A stretch of 64,000 nt of DNA from assembly GCF_026745355.1 (NCBI RefSeq), contig NC_079210.1:4342784-4406783 (forward strand), written 5' to 3'. Each line of letters begins with the position of its first letter. The first letter of the stretch is position 1. The DNA comes from Beta vulgaris subsp. vulgaris (taxonomy: Eukaryota; Streptophyta; Magnoliopsida; Caryophyllales; Amaranthaceae). The translations under genes and the position numbers were made by a program. Under the pieces are notes generated by a model. It saw only the letters and a program-made list of their open reading frames with translations. It ran no database searches and had not been told where the DNA came from. Positions 41,237 through 53,017 of this stretch are shown piece after piece.

Positions 41237-41618
41237 ATGCAACTTTCTACAAGGGGTCTATCGATTTTTTGTAATTTTAAAATAAAACTGGATTTGATTC
41301 AAGTGATTGTAAATGAAGTACTAGCATCTTTTGCAACCCCGCACAAATTTCGATCAACAAATCAACTTCTTGAATTACACAAAAAACCGAAAATAAAGTC
41401 CCCAAACTCTCACATGAAAAGAGATAAAACCCAATATTTGAGTAGATATAACCCAATATATGGGTAGAAAAACTCTTCATCATACTCAATCATCCGAGTG
41501 ATTTATTCTCCTACTACAAATCCTATACAACCTCCCATAAAATGAAAATCCATAACCCCAATTGCTATAGGAAACCGTTTAGTTGAGTTACACATGTTTG
41601 AACAACTTCAGTTACACA
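41237..41618. other. Spacer left of the plastid-derived block
   Basis: Short open frames on both strands (41237-41467 plus, 41277-41489 minus) without similarity that I recognise. It may contain more plastid or organellar spacer, but I cannot tell. Confidence 0.35.
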
Positions 41619-41862
41619 TTAATTTATTTGATAAGAATCAATACGATCTTTATAAGCTTCGTCCTCTGAATGAAATTCAATAGGATCCATAGAGACCATA
41701 TCTTCATCCATAGGATTCCAAGTACCCGGATCAATCAGAAGTTCGATTCTGTCTGAACTACTCATTTTCAAATGATATCCACATTGTTCACAAATACCCA
41801 TTTTGACTTAAGCAATTTCTTATAATTTAATGCATAACAAAATTTGCATTGAACCACAAATG
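41619..41862 (-). pseudogene. accD: Plastid accD fragment in the nuclear genome
   Basis: The minus strand encodes part of plastid acetyl-CoA carboxylase carboxyltransferase beta subunit: [16 protein letters not shown], then after a one-base deletion [20 protein letters not shown] and [19 protein letters not shown], ending DRIDSYQ. The four Cys of the zinc ribbon (C-x2-C, C-x2-C) are readable across the frameshift. In the plastid this enzyme provides malonyl-CoA for fatty-acid synthesis. About 80 of roughly 500 codons remain, with a frameshift, next to plastid pieces from other genes, so this is a nuclear insertion of plastid DNA, not a functional gene. Confidence 0.93.
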
Positions 41863-41921
41863 TCTATATTTTTGAGTTGAGACCGATCATTCAGATAGTT
41901 GGAGGTCAGTTAAGAGCGAGG

Positions 41922-41992
41922 TTCAAATGAGGAAAGACTTACGGTGGATACCTAGGCACTTAGAGACGAGGAAGGGCGTATTGATCGACGAA
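41922..41992 (+). pseudogene. rrn23: Plastid 23S rRNA 5'-end fragment
   Basis: TTCAAATGAGGAAAGACTTA, CGGTGGATACCTAGGCAC and GACGAGGAAGGGCGTA match the first 60-70 bases of plastid 23S rRNA with several point changes (for example ACTTAG for ACCCAG). The fragment lies only 60 bp from the accD piece, although in plastid genomes these loci are tens of kilobases apart. It is therefore a rearranged nuclear copy and not an rRNA gene. Confidence 0.88.
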
Positions 41993-42180
41993 CTCGAAAC
42001 AAGCCAGTTAGTTCTCCACGCATAAAAACATTAGACATTCCATCTTTTGAAACCAAGACTTTTGTTGTTATTCTACATACAAATTATTTCTATATGTCTA
42101 TTATGGACATGCACCCCCTGGATTGATAAACCTTTTGGATCTTGTTAACTAAACAGATACGGCTTTGCATTATTATTTTT

Positions 42181-42432
42181 GGTGTATAGAGTTTCAAATT
42201 TAGGTCTTCATCGGCACGAATTTCCTGGGAAATGAAGTCATAGGCACGTAGGTTTAAAGGTAGACCGACTACCCCAAGAGCAAGGATTTCCTGGAAAATG
42301 AAGTCATAAACTGGTTACTGGTACATATAACATAAAGAAATCTACCAACATTCATTGGAAAAAGCAGCCCCAAAGATTTGTGACCAAAAGCGGTTAGTCG
42401 TGACCATTGAATAAGTTTCTTCAGCTCTTCGA
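42181..42432 (-). pseudogene. psbD: Plastid psbD fragment (photosystem II D2 C-terminal part)
   Basis: The minus strand reads [20 protein letters not shown] and FSNE, a short gap, then [20 protein letters not shown] and DEDLN, matching the C-terminal third of photosystem II protein D2. A 24-27-bp stretch (TTTCCTGG(G/A)AAATGAAGTCATA) is duplicated inside, and the lumenal helix between the two blocks is shortened. The C-terminus diverges after about YT. D2 binds the reaction-centre chlorophylls in the thylakoid; this copy is a dead nuclear insertion. Confidence 0.92.
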
Positions 42433-42604
42433 GAGATATTGATGTTTATTAATAACAATAACATAGAAACTAGTAAAAAAAAGGGGGGGGGGGAGGAGAG
42501 GCTTACCACCGCCCAAAAGGGTGGCGGTAGCCCCTAGATTGATAATTAGGGTTTAGTAGAAGAGAGGAGAGAAGAGAGAAAACAAAAGGGGAGAAGAGGC
42601 AGAT
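42433..42604. other. Target region of the full-length LINE
   Basis: Contains an 11-base G run near 42484-42494 and a hairpin-prone CCGCCC-AAAA-GGGTGGCGG. It ends in GGGGAGAAGAGGCAGAT (42588-42604), the target duplication of the LINE. Confidence 0.5.
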
Positions 42605-42641
42605 TTTTTTTTTTTTTTTTTTTTATCCAGAAAGAAAAAAA

Positions 42642-43975
42642 CTAGGGAAGAACCCAGCTAACGGGCCACCCTAAAGCATCCTTACGGATGATCTGAGAAA
42701 AAGAGGTATCCAATGGGGTGAAATAGTAGCAAAGATTCGTAGTCGAATGACCATGATGAGCCATCCAATCAGCAGCAAAATTTGCTTCTCGAAAAACATG
42801 ATGAATACTGTAGCTATCAAATTTTTGAAGATCGATTTCCGCATCAGAAATAAGAGCATGAATAGTCCAAGGAACTTTCCACACCCTTTTAATAGCTTGG
42901 ATGACCGCTAGGTTATCTCCTTCAATAATAATGTTTTTAATACCCAAAAACAAAGCTCCACGAATACCTTCACGTAACCCCCAAGCTTCAGCTACCAAGA
43001 TAGACATTTTAGAGGGAATAGAGCCATCCCCACTAAGAAGAACATTACCTTCTTCACCTCTTAAAACAAAACCATAAGCTGCAGAACCATTACTAAGAAG
43101 CGAGCCATCAAAATTAAGTTTAGTGAAGTTCAAACCCGGCGGAATCCAGACAATGTCCTTCCTAACACTACGGGAAGGTCTACAAGGATTAGAGCTCCAA
43201 ACCTCCCCCTGATTACTAGACATCCCATTCAAATTACCAATAAAGGTCTGAATCATTACTCCTAGAGCCGTAGGAGAAATAGAAATTTGCTTGAATATAA
43301 TTTGATTCCTAGCAAACCAGATAAACCACCAAATAATAGCAATTCTACAAACCTGAGAAGAGCCACAAGAGGACTTTAACGAGGCTAAGTACTCAACAAA
43401 GGAAGAAAAGTTCCCAAATAATGGGAGAGAAATGGGCATCCCCGAATTACCGAGCCTCTCAAGAACATCTTGACTAAAAGGACAATCCATGAAAAGATGA
43501 TGATCAGACTCAGAATGAAAATTACAGAAGACACACTCCAAAGGAAGAAAAACATGACTACTCTCTAATCTCTTTTTTGTAGGAAGGCCATTTTGGCAAA
43601 TCTTTCAGAGAAAAAATCAAATTTTGGGGGGGACATCCAAACCCCAAATCCATTGGAAAGGACTTTTGTCAGGGGCGATAAACCAAACCCTTGTAGTAAA
43701 CTCGCACCAGACTTAACAGAATGCTCTCCATCAGCAGTTAATGCCCAGAAAACTTTGTCAGGGACGTTGTTAACAGGGACAAACAACTTAGAGATCACTG
43801 CAACCAAATCAGAGGAAACAAACTGACTAAGAAGGTTAAATTCCACTGACCATACCCAGGAGAAAATGGCTAACCTTGAGGCCCTCAGAACCCGGACACG
43901 GCTGACACATACTCGAGATAGACATATTGAATGCCCAACAGTCATACCAAAAAGAGATAGAATGACCATTACCAA
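42642..43975 (-). pseudogene. LINE ORF2 C-terminus: zinc-binding domain and RNase H
   Basis: The frame 43975-43565 is the segment between polymerase and zinc domain (KVFWALTADGEHSVKSG). The 299-codon frame starting at 43541 has CVFCNFHSESDHHLFMDC (zinc-binding domain), W-rich RIAIIWWFIWFARN, and then an RNase H domain with the catalytic set LNFDGSL, AEAWGLREG, IIEGDNL and NFAADWMA. The RNase H probably removes RNA from the RNA-DNA hybrid during insertion. RNase H at the C-terminus is a feature of one large group of plant L1 elements. This part is intact for 299 codons and ends 38 bp before the poly(A) tail. Confidence 0.92.
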
Positions 43976-44017
43976 CTGACCATCTAATACCCTGTTTAAA
44001 TGGACTACGAAGGTTCA

Positions 44018-45620
44018 TTAACTTACGCCATTGCCACAAGACATTAGTTTTACTTTATAAGAAAACAGGGTGTCTTGTTTTAAATACTTATTACGAACTA
44101 ATTTGACCCATAAATTATCCGGCATTCTAATGATTTTCCAGAGAAGCTTCATCTGCAGTGCTTGATTATTAATCTTAGCTTTTCTAATACCAAGACCACC
44201 GAAAACCTTAGGCTGACAAACTTTATCCCAACCAATTAGATTGGGCGATTTAGAATCAGACGGTTTATTCCATAAGAAATTTCTATAGGATTTGTCAAGT
44301 GATGAAAGAATAGACGGAGGTAAAGAGAAGCTCTGCATTTGGAAACTAGCTTTGGACGCAAGATTCGATTGAATTAACACCGTCCTGTCTGCATGAGATA
44401 ATGAGTTTGCAGCCATTTAGTTAACTGGCTACTAACTTTCTCCTGAATTGGGGCAAAGTAGATCGAGTAATTTTACCACTAATTATTGGGCAACCAAGAT
44501 AAAGACCCAAATCGAGAGATTTTTCCATTTGGAGAATATCCTGAACTCTTGCAACAGTTCTGGAGGGGTATTATCCGAACATTGAAAAGCAGATTTGTGA
44601 TAATTTACCAGTTATCCTGACATAGAACAATATTTGTCTAAAATATTTTTTATAGCATAACAACTCTCAGACTTGGCTTTCGCAAAAATCATGGTATCAT
44701 CAGCAAAGGTGAGAAAAGGTATATTAATACGCGAATGACCCAAAGTGACTCCTACTAATTTATTCTCAGGTCCACTAGCCTGAAACAGTTGGCGGGCAAG
44801 AAGCTCAGCACATAAGATAAAGATATAGGGAGACAACGGGTCACCTTGTCGAATACCTCTGGAAGGAATAAACATCTCCCCGGGATTCCATTGACCAGAA
44901 CTGAAAATGAAACTGTAGTTATACATTGATGCATCCAAGAAACCCATTTTTCGCAAAAACCTAATCTTCTAAAAGTTTCCAGAATATAAGGCCACTCCAA
45001 CCTATCATAGGCTTTTTCCATGTCCAACTTTATGGCAAGCCAACCCTCCTTACCTTTCTTATTTTTGAACGAATGAAAAACTTCGTGAGCTAAAAATATT
45101 ATCCTGAATTAAACGTTCAGGAACAAAGGCACCTTGAAGAGGGTGAATAATTTTTCCCAAAACTTTTTTCAGCCTATTAGCCAAGAGTTTAGCTTAATTT
45201 TATAAATAGTAGAGCAAAGACTAATTGGTCTAAATTGATTTGGATTCGAAGGATTCTCTACTTTCGGAATTAACGTTATAAATGTATGATTTACTTCTTT
45301 AAGGAGCTTATCTGAATGAAAAAAAGCTTTCACTGACCTAACTACTGAGTTACCAACTAGGCTCCAATACTTTTGAAAAAAGAAAGGAGTAAAGCCATCC
45401 GGGCCAGGAGCTTTATCTGGGGCTAAATCAAAAAGAGCATCTTTAACTTCATCCTTGGAAATATCATCACATAGAACATTATTATCTTGATCCGAAATGA
45501 TACTTGTGAGCAAATTAAAATCTGTTTCCAAATTATAAGAGCAAGCTGGGTTTGAAATAAATCTAGATCGAAAAGCATTAGTAAAGAATTCTTCCACCTT
45601 CTTTGGGTTTTCCACAACAT
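44018..45620 (-). pseudogene. LINE ORF2, reverse transcriptase
   Basis: Readable blocks in order: KAPGPDGFTPFFFQKYWSL, FITLIPKVENPSNPNQFRPI, MDMEKAYDRLEWPYI (first catalytic Asp), SRGIRQGDPLSPYIF, and FLTFADDTMIFAKAKS with the FADD motif intact, followed by LASKASFQMQSFSLP and NFLWNKPSDSKS. Frame changes occur around 45169, 44960, 44612 and 44416. The catalytic residues are intact but the chain is broken. Confidence 0.9.
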
Positions 45621-45632
45621 TATTATTACTAT

Positions 45633-46788
45633 CTATAACAGACGAGATAAGATTACGGTTACGACGAATAGATGCACATGCATGATAATATTCAGTATTA
45701 GCATCCCCAAGTTTAAGATTATTAGACTTAGCTCTAACTTTCCATTGTTCATTCTGAAATCTAACAGATTAGCATGCTTTGTTAATAGAAGATGTTGTTT
45801 ATTACGTAATGCTACAGTAGTACCTTGCGCTATCAATTGGGCTTGTAAATTATTCAACTTTGTTTCTACTTGCAACAACTGCCTACTAATATTACCAAAC
45901 CGAGTAGAAATCCACTGTTTAGTTTTCCTTTTAAGTAACTTACACTTTTGAAGTAAACAATACATATTCGAACCCAAAAAATGAGTACACCACGTCTTAT
46001 GCACTAAAACTTCAAAGTCTTTTCGCGTAGTCCAAAGTTTATCAAACTTAAATGGAAGAGCTTTGATAAGCTTTGGGATTTGCAAATGTATAGAAATGGG
46101 ACAATGATCAGAAGAAGTAAAAGGGTGATGCTGAATCTTTGACCTTGGAAATAAATTGATCCATTCTAGCGAGGCTACACCTTTATCTAGTCGCTCAAAC
46201 AAGTTATTGCAGCTATCCCTAGACCTACGCCAAGTAAAAGGGTTTCCACAAAATGGAACTTCTAGACAATCAACAGCAGCAAAAAAATGATTCATATGCA
46301 TAAGTCTCGCAAAACTAAAGGTAGCCCCCCCTTTTTTATCAAGTTGAGAGCTGAGTTCATTGAAATCCCCCATCACCAAAAAGGGTTCAGTAAGAGCATT
46401 AAGAAACAAAATTAATTCATCCCAAAAATCATGCTTAAGATTATAATTAGGTGGCGCATAAATGAAGACAAGAGTAAAACTAATGTTTAGTGCCAATTTT
46501 TACATTACAAGACCAAAAGCGAGAAGATTTCATTATATTAGAAATAGTAAACGGATTGGAAGGTTTAGACTTCCACAAAACCCACATGCCACCTGCTAAA
46601 CCCATAGATGGGAGAAAATCACAGGAAGTGAACCCAGAATATCTAATCCAACCCTCAGAAGGAGGGGTTGGAACCTTGGTTTCACAGATCATCATCAAAC
46701 TAACATTATTTAGATTACAAAAAGTTTTTACTTCTTCCAAAATAAGAGGCCTTCTCGCACCTCTAACATTCCAAGCACTAATAATCAT
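45633..46788 (-). pseudogene. LINE ORF2, endonuclease domain
   Basis: The frame 46788-46480 opens MIISAWNVRGARRPLILEEV, the start of a plant LINE ORF2 (first active-site Asn in WNVRG), with MMICETKV supplying the catalytic Glu. After a one-base deletion at about 46490 the next frame has VFIYAPPNYNLKHDFW, FLVMGDFNELSSQLDKKGG (catalytic Asp and Asn) and FTSSDHCPISIHL (SDH). It then runs into the linker WISTRFGNIS before the polymerase. All catalytic motifs are present, so a single frameshift separates this domain from a working form. Confidence 0.9.
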
Positions 46789-46821
46789 TGATAAACATGT
46801 GGTATAGAAAGTACCCTTTGC

Positions 46822-48622
46822 TTACGGCCTGCTCCTCTTCAGCTCAGAACTGGCTGAGTCTGCTTCCACCATTCCCTTCCTTCTTTTAGCTGAACTCGAG
46901 GAAGAGAGCTGCTCAGTTAAGCTAGCCCCTGCAACCCCCATGCTTTCAATATGCTTCACAATAGAATGATCCGAATATATAGAATGGAAAGAATTTTCAG
47001 GTTGCGAGGAATAATCCTCTCCCATAACAGCATCAACATGAGCTTCCATAATATAAGTGTCATCATCAACATCAGATGCATCATGCACCTCAGCAAACAT
47101 ATCAGGATCATCATCATCATCAAACGGGGCATGGGGAAGCATAGATGAAGCAAACAGATCCTCAGGGTAGACCACCCTGAGAGGGGTAGGACTACACAGG
47201 TCTGTAGGAGGGAGGGGCATAGGCTTAGAAACCCCTAGGGGCACTGGAGAGTGCACATCCATAGTGGGAGCAACATCAAGAGAGACAGTAGAAGGAGGGA
47301 TTGGGAGCACAGCACAATTACATGACTCATCATCAGAGGAGGATACATCCACAACAACATTTTCTTTCAAGAGACCCTTACCTTTCTCTTTACCAACTGG
47401 CAGAGATAGCATAGCAGTTTTAGGGAATACTGGCAACTTGGGCTCTGAAATCACAACAGCTTTTGCAGCAGGGACCTTAGTGTTACCAGAAAAAACTTTC
47501 TCAGGAAATTTCTTATTACCAGAACCAAAGACTGAACCATGGTGACCTAAGCGAGGTCTGGAAACATGCCTAGGCCTAGCCTCCACCACATTGGCCTGCT
47601 CGGCTGTGGTGGGAGGCATGGCTTGCCTAGTAGCATTTCCCAAAAACTCAGCAAGCCACTTCTTCTTGGGATTTTGCAGCAGCATGACTTTACGTTCATG
47701 CTTAGGAGGAGAGAGAACAGGACAAAACTCAATAGTATGAGCTTCACAGCCACAAAAAGAACACCCAACAGAAAAATCTTCATACCAGATTAAGTAACCA
47801 CAATCAACACCACCAGCACGTTTAATCTCAGCATATTCAACTAGAGGGACAGTGATATCAACCCTAACACATGCACGTGCAAACCTTATTTTATGCCTTA
47901 ATAATGACCTAGTATCCAGCTTAATAAGAGAACCAACAAAATTTGCAGCTAACAAATTGGCAACAGACTCAAAATTAAGCAATTCTGTGGGAAAACGAGG
48001 AATCCTTACCCAAAGATCAACATATTTTATTTCTTCCACAAAAGGGTCAAAGTGAGCCCTCCATGGATAAATCACAAAAAGCTCCCCCATAACATGCCAG
48101 GGCCTTTCAGACCAAACCAAGAAAAGATCACCAGGATTAGCAAAACGAATTAACACCCAATGATTACCCATATCTAAAAATCCACATCACCTTTGCAAAA
48201 ATTCCAATCAGCAGAGTTCTAGAGATGATAGTTCTAAGATCAACAGGCTCACCCAACATCTTACCCACAAGACAGGATTGCGATAAATCAACTATATCAC
48301 GTTGCACTTGCGGTAAATCATCTAACACAATAGCTTCCGGGAAGGAAGGAGGACCAGGAGGATCAAGAGAAACAGCATGCAAGACATCAGCATTAGACTC
48401 ACCAGAAGGGTGAGAAATATTAGGGTTACTACTAAGCTCACCAGCATCTTGAACAACAGACTTAGACTTTAGTACCACATCCTTAAAGGAAGGGGGGAGG
48501 ACATGGTAGCACTCAAAAGAAGACAAACAATAATTAAGAGATGTGAATGACTGAAAAACAACTTCAAGTAGTGAAACAAGAGAAGAGAGAATGAATTGAG
48601 ATAAATAATTACCTGAGAACAC
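46822..48622 (-). pseudogene. LINE ORF1 (RNA-binding protein, DUF4283-like and zinc knuckle)
   Basis: The N-terminal frame (48622-48164) gives LPPSFKDVVL and GKMLGEPVDLRTIISRTL. A frameshift near 48170 moves to the 449-codon frame MGNHWVLIRFANPGDLFLVW, then ERPWHVMGELFVIYPWR and KYVDLWVRIPRFP, the conserved domain of plant LINE ORF1. CSFCGCEAHTIEFC is a perfect C-x2-C-x4-H-x4-C zinc knuckle. The tail is Pro/Asp/Ser-rich and ends with a basic KRRKGM and KRSRP, possibly nuclear-localising. The protein would coat LINE RNA. One frameshift separates it from an intact ORF; the exact start codon is uncertain. Confidence 0.88.
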
Positions 48623-49315
48623 CTCAATTTATAGCAAACTGAAAACCAACCTTTTAGTCGATGAATGTACCTTGCTGCAGTACCATCAATGAACTTTCCC
48701 TTCGCATTAAATGCTAAACCCAAAATGATGAAGAAGCAACCAAAAGGAGCACGCCAAAATGAAAAACCAGGACAGAGAAAATCCCCCCAAAAACTTGAAA
48801 TGATGAAAGGAAAACAAAAGAATTTAAGAACACTCACTCGCAATTGGATGAGTAAATGACCCATCACATCCCCAATTTTACCAACCCAAAACCTAACCCT
48901 AATTTTGTACTTGAAACTCAGAAATTGAGTCCACGTAATCACAAAAGGAAGATTAATCGCCACTCTAACACAATCCAACAGAGAGTTTAAACTACAGCTG
49001 TAGCTATAGCCCAACCTACACTTAGGGCGATAATTACCCTTCGCATTAATCGCCTGCTCAGACTTAATTATCTGACAGAAGAGAGAGACCACTTTAACCA
49101 CAATTTCGGATAATCTCAGTGCGATAATTAAGCTTAATTGCAGAGCAAGAGTGTAGAATTTGCTTAAATTGCTTTGATTTGGAGCTAAGAACTGGCGAAA
49201 TTGATTTGGGATTTTTTGCTTTGGGGCTAGGGTTTTTCGGGCTAGGGGACTGAGGAATAGGGGATGAGAGCTTCTCTCTCTTACTTTCTCTCTCATCTTT
49301 TTCGCACTTCTCACG
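48623..49315 (-). promoter_or_regulatory. LINE 5' leader
   Basis: About 690 bp between the target duplication and ORF1. The first bases after the TSD on the minus strand are purine/pyrimidine-rich (GAGAGAGAAAGTAAGAGAG). Plant L1 elements carry an internal promoter here, but no motif that I can name is visible. A long minus-strand frame (49314-48469) covers most of it without similarity to a known protein. Confidence 0.5.
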
Positions 49316-49434
49316 GGGGAGAAGAGGCAGATAGCTTTAACTCATGCATTTTTTTTTAATTTATCTTAAGAATTTTGTAAAAAAAATATAAAAACTTGCT
49401 CCTCCAGTTTGTAGAGTGAATTTTCATTTTACAT

Positions 49435-50005
49435 TGTTATCAACTTAATGTCGTTAAAGGACCTAGAGGTTGCTAATTAATTTCACCAACGAAAAAATAC
49501 AAAGTTCAAAATTTTAAATGAGAAGTAAAGCAATAAATTAGATGACACCAGTTTTAACATGGTTCGGCTAATATTAACCTACATTTACCAAACTAGAATT
49601 TTGGAACTTTCTTTATAACCTCTCTAATGGAGGAATGGCAATGGAGAAGAATAAGTGGAGGAGAAGAAGGGAAAGAGCTCTTATGTGTTAAAAATGAATC
49701 TCGGGGTTTGAAATTGACTTTCGCATGCCTTATATTATATATATGACCCCCTAAAATTTACAAACAAAACCAAACAAATGTTGATTAAACCACAAAAACA
49801 TGTGCAGAGCACGAAATAGGACCAAATCCCCTGCTCGGGCTAAACGGCCTGCCTGGGGTCGAAAATTCAAAAGTTCCTGGCTCCAGCTTTCCTTGAAGAG
49901 AACGGTTGCTCGGGGTCCCTTTTGCCCGGGCCAACACCATGCTCCGACGGACACTGGATTTATCAACTTGTTTTTTTCCAAAAAAATGCAGGGCATAATG
50001 TCACA
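49435..50005 (-). mobile_element. Ty1-copia LTR (3'), 571 bp, truncated element
   Basis: The segment runs from TGTTATCAAC to TGTCACA. Just right of it is the complement of a polypurine tract (minus strand CAAGTCAAGGTGAAGAATT), so the element is on the minus strand and this is its 3' LTR. It has the same length class, TGTTAT...CACA ends, an AACATGGTTCGGC phrase and a GC-rich block (49805-49960) like the LTRs at 60720 and 63417, so it is probably a relative. No 5' LTR or gag remains to the right. Confidence 0.65.
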
Positions 50006-50340
50006 AATTCTTCACCTTGACTTGTATTTCTCCATACACCCCCAACAACATAAAAGTACTAAACAACTCCAAGATTTCGCCCCATTGGGGCCTACAACGA
50101 ACAAGAGGAGATCAGACCGGTCAAGTTCACACACAAAATGAACTTAATGGTTGACGACAAAGGCGTTGTCAAAAACATCATAGGGTTTATCCTCGGTATG
50201 TATCTTCATCAATATCAACGCCTTTGTCAACAACATCACACGGTTCTTCCTCGGTTTGCATCTTCATCAATATCAACTCATATTCAAGATCATTCTAGAT
50301 GCAAGCCTAAACTCTTATCGATTTTAGACTCTTAATATGA
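50006..50340 (-). mobile_element. Remnant of copia internal region
   Basis: Begins with the polypurine tract (minus strand) and holds two 60-bp direct repeats (about 50155-50215 and 50216-50276) that share CTCGGT and ATCTTCATCAATATCAAC. No coding motif is recognisable. Confidence 0.45.
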
Positions 50341-52351
50341 TTAAAAAAGAAGTCATAATATTAAAATCTTCTAATTATTCCATATCAGTTAGCTAACAAC
50401 GCAAGTTTATCTAAAATCCTATTTTTATAGACTGAACTGAACTGAAACGAGTTGAAGCGAACTAAAATTGAAGTGAAATTATAGGGAAAAAGTAGCTAAA
50501 TGTACTGAAGTGAAACGAGCTAAACTGAACTGTAATGGTATTCAACATAATAAGGTAAGTACTTCCATTAATTGTTTAAAATTTCTAACTTTCGTCTCTT
50601 TTGTCATCCAACTAATCGTAATTTAAGAAAAAGTTTTCATTAAGTACGGTTGTAGAGGCTATGACATGGAAACACGATGGATCATTCTAACATGAGTACT
50701 TCCCACCAGCTGGCAAAATGTGATTGGCCACCGAGCACCTCAATTATGTTCAAAGATACCTTTGGTGGGACCTGATCCACCGTCCAGACTTCCATGTTTT
50801 ACATCAGATCAGAAAGGGGAAAAACTTTTGGGAGGGACGTAAGACGTTTACAGTTTACCCAAACAGGAAATAACCAAAATAGGCTGTGGCTTCTGGCTTG
50901 TGTGTGACAATCAAACATGGCTCTTTGCACACTTCTCAAGACACTTTTTCCATGAGCCAGTGCACATAACATAAACGTACGAAGTCTTCAGTTTGAGTTT
51001 GGTATAATTGGGATCTACAATTTCGTTGTTCTATTCCTTTGTCTCTCCTTCATTTACAGTATTTATTTATGTTGTACTAAATTGTTGCATTATATTTCTA
51101 TATTTGATCTATGTTTTCATTCGCTTTAGTTTGTTAACTACTAAAGAATCAGCCAAATTATCCCTTAATACGATTTCACTTAACCAATTTTCTTATACTC
51201 TATATAATTATTATCTCTTTCCTACAATGAATTATAGGTAAGTTTGAGGAAAAAAACTTTAATATAAGGACTTCTTTGACTAGTATGAGTTTTATTGTGG
51301 TAAAATGTGTACTTATATTACTTACATGGATCAAAATACTTTCCTATTCTACACGCTTTAAACTGTTCTAACATACTTTTCATGTTCACAAATAATTAAG
51401 TGCATTAATATGCTTTTTATGTATGCCAAATTGCCAACACTCATTTTTTTATTATTCTTATCATTAATTTTTAGTGTAACTATTTGAGTTTCATGTTTTC
51501 AAATACACTATAAAAAAAACTTTGCTACTATTATTGTTAGCTTTTATGTATCTGTTCTAATTGCTGTGATTTTTTTTCTAATGGCTAGTTAATCGATACT
51601 TATTTTAATTTGTGGACTAGTCAAGATTTTTTTTTAGTTGTGAAAATGTAAACAAGTCTTACTTATTTTACTATTTAGAAAATGCAGAGTTAACTTTTAT
51701 GAAAAAAAATTATTAGGGAAAATCACACGAATGACATGCTTACTCTTCTCTATGTTTGGGAGAACCTTATCAATTCCAATGATGTTTTATTGGGTGTTAG
51801 GAAGGGGCTTAACAAACGTAAATAGAACTTAAACAACAATCAATTGTACTAAAGCCACTCATATAATAATAATAATTTCTATCAAAATCCTTCGAAACTC
51901 TTGATTTGACGTATCTCAACACTTTTACTTGTCCACCAATCCACAAATTTATTAACTTTCAATTCAAGAAATTGGTCATAAATTTTCTGTTTTCTCCCCA
52001 CATCAAGACACACCTGAAATAAAAAAATTAATTGAAATTTACAATTTAGCTAGATTAAAATACTAACTTAAGTATGACCAATTTAGTTGGTCTTATACTC
52101 TTATATTCAACTTCAAACTAAATCTAACATTTCCTTAATATCACATTACATACCATGGTAAAAACATACAAATGACTAATGCTAGTAAAGTACTAGCTTG
52201 TACCCATGCATGTAAGGATATGCTTGGTAATTAAGAGTAGAGTAGGCATGAAAACCAATATGGGTACACATCATTTCCAACAAGGCCAAAGGAATTATGG
52301 GAGAGAAGTGGTTCAGAAGGAACCTTTCGGTGGCTGATAACTTTTATCTCA
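50341..52351. other. 2-kb AT-rich spacer without a recognised gene
   Basis: A tract at 50430-50530 is built from ACTGAACTGAA, AAGTGAAACGAG-type words. The stretch 50640-51010 has normal, non-repetitive composition and could be unique genomic DNA or a promoter, but no open frame starts there. The remainder (51010-52200) is AT-rich. Two short frames cover the copia insertion site (GEKWFRRNLSVADNFYLNG around 52300-52355) but match nothing I know. Confidence 0.4.
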
Positions 52352-52356
52352 ATGGC

Positions 52357-52965
52357 TGTTGGGTATATGGTAGTATATGAAGCTCATGGAGGTGTATGGA
52401 TGTGGAGATGAGGTTGCGTAGAAGGAAAACGTCATTTGGGACATAAGGCTAACTTTGAATGGACATATCTCTCAATCTATAAATGATTTTGAGGTGATTC
52501 AAAGTGGAGGTGATAGCTTGTTCGAGAGCTTTCCAACGATAGGTCATATGTCCAATTCCGGTGAGAAACGAGAAAGTTATGACGGTTTTACGAAGAACTG
52601 ACAAAACTGACGGGTTCTGTCCGCCCGCGGGTTGTCGAGCGCGGCCGCGGGGTGTCGAACCGCAAAGCCTAATTTTTTCCGGGTTTTGGTATTAATGAGG
52701 GTATAAATATAAACCCTAATTATGTTTATTCATTATTCATCATCTTTAAACACATAGTTTGAGAGAGAGAAAGCTTTAGAGAGAGCTCTTGAGTGCTTTT
52801 GTAATCTCTATCAAACATTCATCGATTCCTAGTGCAGATTCGTGGTTTTTCTCCCAGTTCTTGGGTTTCCACGTAAAATTTCTGGTGTGTTCTTTCCTGC
52901 TTTATTATTTGATATTCTATTATTGTTTGCTATTATTCTTAGATTGATAGTCAATAGAACTTACA
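52357..52965 (+). repeat. 5' LTR of copia element
   Basis: TGTTGGG start and CTTACA end. A TATA-like GTATAAATATAAACCC at about 52691 precedes a leader with GAGAGAGAGAAAGC. A GC-rich palindromic tract, CCGCGGG...GCGCGGCCGCGG, lies at 52620-52650. The 3' LTR is at 54913-55520. Confidence 0.95.
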
Positions 52966-53017
52966 AGTGGTATCAAGAGCTAGGTTTGATTATTGTCTAG
53001 ATCTAGAATAATTAACA

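Larger units (their letters stand above)
42605..49315 (-). mobile_element. Full-length LINE (L1 type with RNase H), 6.7 kb
   Basis: The minus-strand element is framed by an exact 17-bp target duplication, GGGGAGAAGAGGCAGAT, at 42588-42604 and 49316-49332, with a poly(A) tail (20 or more T on the plus strand) at the 3' side. It has a leader of about 690 bp, ORF1 with a zinc knuckle, endonuclease, reverse transcriptase with FADD, zinc-binding domain and a terminal RNase H. It is interrupted only by scattered frameshifts, so the insertion is complete and fairly young compared with the other LINEs here. Confidence 0.95.

Noticed and set aside
41922..41992. Functional rRNA gene
   Set aside because: Only about 70 bases of the plastid 23S 5' end are present, with mutations, next to accD and psbD pieces.
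46951..47545. Plus-strand frames opposite LINE ORF1
   Set aside because: Shadows of the 449-codon minus-strand ORF1, caused by its biased codon use.
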